Of a stretch of 64,000 nt of DNA, positions 59,063-64,000 are shown in pieces; position 1 is the stretch's first letter; every line of letters begins with the position of its first letter. The DNA is taken from contig NZ_RKHK01000001.1 of NCBI RefSeq assembly GCF_003752405.1, positions 1,116,001 through 1,180,000 on the forward strand. Reading direction: 5' to 3'. The translations under genes were made by a program, and so were the position numbers. The notes under the pieces were generated by a model that searched no databases, was not told the DNA's origin, and saw only the letters and a list, made by a program, of their open reading frames with translations. The DNA comes from Bogoriella caseilytica (GTDB lineage: Bacteria; Actinomycetota; Actinomycetes; Actinomycetales; Actinomycetaceae).

Positions 59063-59794
59063 TCATTCGGTGTCGAAGACCACGTGCTCCCCGTGCATGG
59101 CGAGACGGAGGCCGCCGTCGACCGGTTGCGCCTCGGTGAACTCGATCCCCCGGGGCAGGCCGAGATCGGCGGGGGCAAGGGTCCAGGAGGTCAGGTTCTG
59201 GACGACTCCGGGCAAGCTGTCGACCTCGACGCTGACTCCTGCGATGGTGCCCCCGGTCGCTTGCACCACGATGGCGCCGTCCTCGCTGATCTCCGGCCCG
59301 GCCCGCAGCGCCACGCCGAAGGAGGACACCCCGACCTCGATGCCGGACGGGCTGGACCGGACGTCCACCCCGGGAACTCGCTGGCGCACTGCCGTGGTCA
59401 GGGCCTGATCCGTGAGGATGCCGGCCGCGGCGACGTCCTCGACGGTGCCGTCCGGCGAGGCGCCGATCAGGGTGACGGTGACGTCCTCGATCAGCAGCTC
59501 CCCGATGTCGGTGTCCAGGGCAGTACTGCCGGGCAGCTCCGCGCTGACCTCGGTGAACCGTCCACGCAGGTACTGCGGGAAGAAGAGGGTTCCGCCGATG
59601 CTGACCTCCGGCTCACGGTCGGCGCCGAGCGTCTGCGCGACGGAACTGGCCAGGCGCGACTCCGCGTGGGAGCGCACCGCCACATCGGCGAGGAAGGCGA
59701 CCAGCACCAGGACCGCGATGCCGACGGCGAGGCTGACCGGTGCGCGCCAGGACCCGGCCGGGCTACGGGGCGGAGCGGATTCCGGGATGGTCAC
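59063..59794 (-). CDS. DUF2993 family membrane-anchored protein (LmeA-like)
   Basis: A 243-aa protein with one N-terminal helix (LAVGIAVLVLVAFLADVAVR) and a DUF2993 domain: EPEVSIGGTLFFPQYLRGRFTEVSAEL and VGVSSFGVALRAG. The mycobacterial LmeA of this family binds phospholipids in the cell envelope. GTG 59794 is six bases after TACTGT (59806-59801), a leaderless arrangement, although CGGAGG also precedes it. Convergent with the ABC ATPase gene, three bases apart. Confidence 0.88.
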   Translation of the reverse strand: MTIPESAPPRSPAGSWRAPVSLAVGIAVLVLVAFLADVAVRSHAESRLASSVAQTLGADREPEVSIGGTLFFPQYLRGRFTEVSAELPGSTALDTDIGELLIEDVTVTLIGASPDGTVEDVAAAGILTDQALTTAVRQRVPGVDVRSSPSGIEVGVSSFGVALRAGPEISEDGAIVVQATGGTIAGVSVEVDSLPGVVQNLTSWTLAPADLGLPRGIEFTEAQPVDGGLRLAMHGEHVVFDTE

Positions 59795-59883
59795 CCTCCG
59801 ACAGTAGCTGCGGCAGGCCAGGCGTCGCGGTGCCCGTGATCCATGACGGACGAGCCTGCTCCACCGCAGGCGCGCCGGAGACC

Positions 59884-59889
59884 TAGTCT
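59884..59889 (+). promoter_or_regulatory. -10 box TAGTCT, leaderless start
   Basis: TAGTCT, six bases, then GTG 59896. The same hexamer and spacing precede the Nudix gene (43612-43607). Confidence 0.5.
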
Positions 59890-59895
59890 GGAGCG

Positions 59896-61944
59896 GTGTC
59901 CACCAGCCCTGTCCGCGAGCGCGATCCCGCCCCGGGGTCCGCCGGCTCCTCCGGATCTGCCGCGCGAGCGCCGCGCCCGTGGATGTGGACCGTGGCAGCC
60001 CTGCCGACCCTGCTGCTGGTCACGCTCGCAGGACTGGTGATCACCGGAGCCTCGGCGCCGGGCCTGGTCGACGCCGGGCCGGTCGTGCGCTGGGGCGTCC
60101 CGCTGAGTTCGGCGCTGGCCGACGCCTCCTTCGCCGTGACCATCGGCGCCTTCGTCCTCTGCGCGGTAGTGCTACGGGCCGAGGGCCCGGGGGGCGCCTG
60201 GCGGACCGCCGCGTCCCTGGGGGCGGCCGCAGCCACCAGCTGGGCCCTGGCTCAGGTCGCCTTCCTGGTCCTGACCTTCGCCCAGGCCGCGGGCGGGTTG
60301 GGCGGGGAGAACTTCGGCGCGCAGCTCTGGCAGTTCGTCACCGAGCTCGAACTCGGGCGCTACCTGCTCTGGGCGGCGATCCTTTCCGCGGGCGTCTCCC
60401 TGCTCGCGGTCGCGGTGAGCGGGTACCGGAGCGCGGCGGTCGCGACGGTGGCCGCGCTGATCGCCCTGGTACCCCTGGCCGAGACCAACCATGGCTCAGG
60501 TTCCACCGGCCACACCCTCGCCGTCTCCTCATGGTGGTTGCACACCGCCGGCGTGGCCGTCTGGGCGGGTGCACTCGTGGTGTTGTGCGCGGTGGGCGGT
60601 CGCCTCGGAGCCAGGCTGCCCAGCGCCACCGAGCGTTACTCCCGCCTCGCCATCTGGGCCTTTGCGGCCACCGCCCTGGGGGGAATCGCCGCGGGCTGGC
60701 TGCGCATCGGCAGTCTCAGCGAGTTGCTCACCCATCCCTACGGCCAGCTCCTGCTGACGAAGACCTGCCTCACCGTGGCGCTGGGCGCGGCCGGATGGTG
60801 GCACCGCCGCGCCACCCTCCCGGCGATCGCCGCGCACGCCGGCTCCGGTGGACGGGGCCGCGCCTTCTGGCGGCTAGCCGGGATCGAGACCGTCCTCATG
60901 GCCGCCGCAGCGGGGCTCGGCGTGGCCCTGGGGAACTCCGCGCCGCCCGTGCCCGAACAGCAGATCCCGGACACCTCCCCTACCTTCTTCCTCTCCGGCT
61001 ATCCCGTGCCGGCCTACCCGACGCCGCTGGCCTACCTCACCGAGTGGCGCTTGGAGCCGGTCCTGGCCTTCGCAACCGTTGCGGCACTGCTGGTCTATGT
61101 TCGCTGGGCCCGTCGGCTGCGGCTACGCGGCGACTCCTGGAGCACCGTCCGCACCACCGCCTGGGTGGCGGGCTGGCTGTTGTTCGCCTGGATCACTCAG
61201 GGCGGGCCCACGGTCTACGGATCGATCCTGTTCAGCGCGCACATGATGATGCACATGCTGCTGGCCATGGTGGTGCCGATCCTGCTGACCATCGGCGCGC
61301 CGATCACGCTCGCTGCGCGCGCGCTGCCGCGCCGTCAGGACGGCACTCGCGGGCCCCGCGAATGGGTGCTGGGCATCGTGCATTCGCGCTACGCGAGCTT
61401 CTTCGCCCACCCGATCGTGGCAGCCATCAACTTCGCCGGCTCGATGATCCTCTTCTACTACACCGGTCTCTTCGAACTGGCGCTCACCACCCACGTGGGT
61501 CACCTGCTGATGGTCGCGCACTTCACCGCAGCGGGATACCTCTTCGCCAATGCGCTCATCGGTGCCGATCCCGGCCCCACACGCCCCTCATATCCGCTGC
61601 GGCTGATGCTGCTGCTCGCCACCATGGCCTTCCACGCCTTCTTCGGCGTGGCACTCACACAGCAGTCCACGTTGCTCGCGGCGGACTACTTCGGCTGGCT
61701 CGGGCTGCCGTGGAACGTCGATGCGCTGGCCGACCAGACGCGCGGCGGTGCCTTCGCCTGGGGCATCGGCGAGCTCCCCACCTTGGCGCTGGCCATCGGA
61801 GTGGCGGTGATGTGGGCCAAGGAGGACACCCGCACTGCACGCCGTCAGGACCGGGCCGCCGACCGGGACGAGGACGCCGAGCTGCGCGCCTACAACGAGA
61901 TGCTCCGCCAGCGGGCCGAGTCCGGGCACGGCCAGCGCCGATAA
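59896..61944 (+). CDS. CopD-CtaG fusion membrane protein
   Basis: A 682-aa protein with about 14-16 helices. N-terminal half: CopD-type copper module (ETNHGSGSTGHTLAVSSWWLHTAGVAVWAGALVVL, with His/Trp motif). C-terminal half from ~380: CtaG-type cytochrome c oxidase assembly module (ILFSAHMMMHMLLAMVVPILLTIGAPITLAARALP, HPIVAAINFAGSMILFYYTGLFE, HVGHLLMVAHFTAAGYLF). Many His/Met residues suit copper handling. Such fusions are common in actinobacteria and are thought to move copper to the oxidase. GTG 59896 is the leaderless start. The C-terminal tail is charged. Confidence 0.92.
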   Translation: MSTSPVRERDPAPGSAGSSGSAARAPRPWMWTVAALPTLLLVTLAGLVITGASAPGLVDAGPVVRWGVPLSSALADASFAVTIGAFVLCAVVLRAEGPGGAWRTAASLGAAAATSWALAQVAFLVLTFAQAAGGLGGENFGAQLWQFVTELELGRYLLWAAILSAGVSLLAVAVSGYRSAAVATVAALIALVPLAETNHGSGSTGHTLAVSSWWLHTAGVAVWAGALVVLCAVGGRLGARLPSATERYSRLAIWAFAATALGGIAAGWLRIGSLSELLTHPYGQLLLTKTCLTVALGAAGWWHRRATLPAIAAHAGSGGRGRAFWRLAGIETVLMAAAAGLGVALGNSAPPVPEQQIPDTSPTFFLSGYPVPAYPTPLAYLTEWRLEPVLAFATVAALLVYVRWARRLRLRGDSWSTVRTTAWVAGWLLFAWITQGGPTVYGSILFSAHMMMHMLLAMVVPILLTIGAPITLAARALPRRQDGTRGPREWVLGIVHSRYASFFAHPIVAAINFAGSMILFYYTGLFELALTTHVGHLLMVAHFTAAGYLFANALIGADPGPTRPSYPLRLMLLLATMAFHAFFGVALTQQSTLLAADYFGWLGLPWNVDALADQTRGGAFAWGIGELPTLALAIGVAVMWAKEDTRTARRQDRAADRDEDAELRAYNEMLRQRAESGHGQRR

Positions 61945-62090
61945 CCACCGCGATCTGGAGGCTGCCTGCCAGACTAGACCGGAGGAACGGGCGGGTGACG
62001 ACCTGGTCACAGCCCCTGCTACCGCGGAGATCGCGCGGTACTGTCGGTTTTTGAATCGCCGGTCAAGGCGTGGACACACGGAGGTGACGG

Positions 62091-63539
62091 ATGGCCGCAC
62101 AGGAGGAGCTCGCCGCACAGGCGGCGAACCCCGAGACCCCGCTGGCTCGGCTGCATGAGCTGGCCCAGCACCACCCGGAACTGCGGCCGGTGATCGCCGA
62201 GAACCCCTCCACCTACCCCGCGCTGCTCACCTGGCTCGGCAGCCTGGGTGACGGGGCCGTGGACTCGGCACTGGCTCGGCGTGCGCAAGCGGGTACCGGC
62301 GCGCAGCGGGTGGAGCGCCGATCCATCATGAGCCGTGACAGCGGCACAGCAGCTAGCGCGGCCTCGGCCTCGGACGCCGCCGCCTCCGAGCCGGCCGTCG
62401 AGGATCAGCCCACCCAGGTCGCTTCCCCAGTGGACGACAGCCCCGCGAGTGCCGGCGATGAGGCCACCGCTGTCGCGCGTGGTCACTCGGCGCACACTCC
62501 TGCCGGCTCCGCCAGCACCCCCGCAGCCGCAGGGCCGCCCGTGGGTGCCGCGCCTGCCGCGTGGGCAGCGTCGACTCCCCCCTGGCAGCCCACCACCGGG
62601 AGCCCTGCCGCGGCGACGCCCGCGAGCTCGCTTCCCACCTCGGCTGCTTTCCTGTCGGCGGATGACCAGGAGGAGGACGACGCTCCGCGCCGCGGTTCGT
62701 GGATCCCGCTGGCCGCACTGGCCGTGGTGGCCGCGGTGCTCGTCGGCATCGTGATTCTGCAGCTCGTGGGCGGCCGCACGGGTGATGACACACCACCGGT
62801 GGCCGAGGAGCCCACCACCGACGAGCAGGTCGACGGTGAGGAGGAGACGCCCGAGGACGAGGGCGAGGACGAGGCACCCGACGACGAGGCCGAACCCGAC
62901 CCGGCTGAGGAAGCCCGTCTGGCACTGGCCGACCTGCCGGAGACCACCTCCTGCGACGATGCCGCCGGGGATGCCGCCGTCGTCGCCACCTACGGCGACG
63001 CGCACTCCGACGGCGCCGAGTGGTCTGAATCCGGTGATGGATCGCTGGTCCTGGCCACTCTCGACGGCCTCGAATCGGCCTGTGACACCGCGTATGTGCG
63101 CGACATCGCCTCCCGTCTGGTCGATGACGGTCCCGACGCCGTCGCCGGTGAGATCCGCGCCTCGGGCGCCCAGTGGCTCGAGGCGCAAGATCCTCCCGCC
63201 GATGCGCGCGAGCTCAACCAGCTTGCCTCCCCCAGCGGCAACATCCGCTGCGACGGCAGTGGCGACAGCCTGCATTGCCGCATCGTGTCCTATGACTTCA
63301 CCGCCCCGGAAGGGTGCCCCGCCAGCACGGTGCTGGCACTGAACGCCACCGAGGGTGCCGAGGTGAACTGCGACCTGACCACCGCCGGTGAGGCTCCCAT
63401 CCTCTTCCCCGGGGAGTCTGCCGTGGTTGGTGACGGTGATCTGGCCTGCGAGACCGTGGGCGACGACGGCATCCGCTGCTGGTCACTGATCACCGGTGAG
63501 GGTTTCGAGCTCAGCCGCTCGGACTTCGACCTCTTCTAG
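62091..63539 (+). CDS. Variant leucine-rich repeat protein with membrane anchor
   Basis: A 482-aa protein. Residues 1-75 fit the actinobacterial LRV domain (AANPETPLARLHELAQHHPELRPVIAENPSTYPALLTWLGSLG). Then a Ser/Ala/Pro-rich linker, one helix (WIPLAALAVVAAVLVGIVILQLVGG, about 204-228), an acidic Glu/Asp stalk, and an exported domain with Cys in SPSGNIRCDGSGDSLHCRIVSYDFTAP and GDLACETVGDDGIRCW. GGAGGTGACGG precedes ATG 62091. The last domain (SPSGNI.C) is known from secreted actinobacterial proteins; its function is unknown. Confidence 0.87.
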   Translation: MAAQEELAAQAANPETPLARLHELAQHHPELRPVIAENPSTYPALLTWLGSLGDGAVDSALARRAQAGTGAQRVERRSIMSRDSGTAASAASASDAAASEPAVEDQPTQVASPVDDSPASAGDEATAVARGHSAHTPAGSASTPAAAGPPVGAAPAAWAASTPPWQPTTGSPAAATPASSLPTSAAFLSADDQEEDDAPRRGSWIPLAALAVVAAVLVGIVILQLVGGRTGDDTPPVAEEPTTDEQVDGEEETPEDEGEDEAPDDEAEPDPAEEARLALADLPETTSCDDAAGDAAVVATYGDAHSDGAEWSESGDGSLVLATLDGLESACDTAYVRDIASRLVDDGPDAVAGEIRASGAQWLEAQDPPADARELNQLASPSGNIRCDGSGDSLHCRIVSYDFTAPEGCPASTVLALNATEGAEVNCDLTTAGEAPILFPGESAVVGDGDLACETVGDDGIRCWSLITGEGFELSRSDFDLF

Positions 63540-63585
63540 GGAGCAGGACCGGCGCCCGGTCCGTCGTCATGGTGAGATGGGTGGC

Positions 63586-64000
63586 GTGAATAATGAGAAC
63601 GTTACTCAGCACAGCGCAGCGGACGCTCCGCCTACCCCGTTCCACGATCTCGACGCCTACACGGCGTTGCCCCGCCTGGGCGGCCTGAGCCTCTCACCGG
63701 ACGGCACCCGGCTGATCGCCGGCGTGGCCACCCTGGACAAGGAACCAGCCGAGGCCACCCGCTACCGCACGGCGCTGTGGGAGATCGATCCGGTGGGCGA
63801 GCGCGCTCCGCGCCGACTCACCCGAGGCGCCAAGGGTGAGTCACAGCCGGTCTTCACCCCCGAGGGTGATCTGCTCTTCGTGGCCGCCCGGGACGAGGAC
63901 GAGCCCGCAGCTCTCTGGGCCGTGCCGGCCACCGGCGGCGAAGCCCGGTGCGTGGCCTCCCATCCTGGCGGGGTAAGCGCCGTCCACGTGGCTGCACAGT
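63586..64000 (+). CDS. S9-type (prolyl oligopeptidase-like) peptidase, N-terminal part
   Basis: The frame opens at GTG 63586 and runs to the window end (138 codons). It starts DLDAYTALPRLGGLSLSPDGTRLIAGVATLD, then TALWEIDPVGERAPRRLTRGAKGESQPVFTPEGDLLFVA and LWAVPATGGEA, a beta-propeller of the S9C/TolB kind at the head of serine peptidases. The catalytic domain lies beyond the window. TGAGAT precedes GTG by seven bases, again a leaderless pattern. Confidence 0.8.
   Translation, partial: MNNENVTQHSAADAPPTPFHDLDAYTALPRLGGLSLSPDGTRLIAGVATLDKEPAEATRYRTALWEIDPVGERAPRRLTRGAKGESQPVFTPEGDLLFVAARDEDEPAALWAVPATGGEARCVASHPGGVSAVHVAAQ

Overview
This is a chromosomal window from a high-GC Gram-positive bacterium. 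Dense operons with 1- and 4-base start/stop overlaps, strong GGAGG ribosome sites mixed with leaderless GTG/ATG starts behind TANNNT-type -10 boxes, an Mrp antiporter with a fused A/B subunit, a Tad pilus locus and many lipoproteins all point to an actinobacterium. Micrococcales is my guess at the order; I cannot place it further. I see no insertion sequence, phage, CRISPR array or rRNA.

Layout. 1-3305 (minus): end of a sugar ABC importer operon (solute-binding protein cut by the window edge, two permeases). 3507-7632 (minus): thiamine-type ABC importer thiB-thiP-thiQ behind a TPP riboswitch. 7655-12959: accessory region with three related membrane proteins on the plus strand, minus-strand lipoproteins, and a frameshifted, truncated lipoprotein pseudogene. 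12774-30656: a large Tad (Flp pilus) region. It holds a TadG-like gene, two very large prepilin-like proteins of about 560 aa, lipoproteins with OmpA domains, the Flp pilin, the operon cpaB-cpaE/tadE fusion-tadE-tadA-tadB-tadC-histidine kinase-response regulator, and on the plus strand a DUF192 gene with the prepilin peptidase. 30720-31693: small membrane proteins. 31749-38523 (minus): Mrp Na+/H+ antiporter operon A(B)-C-D-E-F-G. 38683-43600: dcd and a coupled unknown gene, tRNA-Gly(CCC), an LLM-family flavin oxidoreductase with a GH13 alpha-glucosidase/trehalose-synthase-like enzyme, and a Nudix hydrolase. 43736-47997: an ATP-grasp/alpha-E fusion with a transglutaminase-fold partner, divergent from a TetR regulator that has three evenly spaced operators. 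48074-53602 (minus): MoxR-DUF58-VWA operon. 53914-59059 (plus): dipeptide/nickel-type ABC importer. 59063-64000: DUF2993 protein, CopD-CtaG fusion, variant leucine-rich-repeat protein, and the start of an S9-type peptidase.

The most unusual system is the Tad region. Three separate transcription units (TadG plus giant prepilins plus lipoprotein; Flp pilin; a lipoprotein at 30090) carry the same 18-bp element RGGCCCGNRGRCCCTAGG. Its last four bases start the -35 position, followed by exactly 17 bp and a TANNNT -10 box. Partial copies lie in the divergent promoter region of the main tad operon and just after the prepilin peptidase gene. This looks like a dedicated regulon for a pilus with two giant prepilin-type surface proteins, a CpaE-TadE fusion, and paired OmpA and small lipoproteins. 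The kinase/response-regulator pair at the end of the operon is the obvious candidate controller, but that link is inference.
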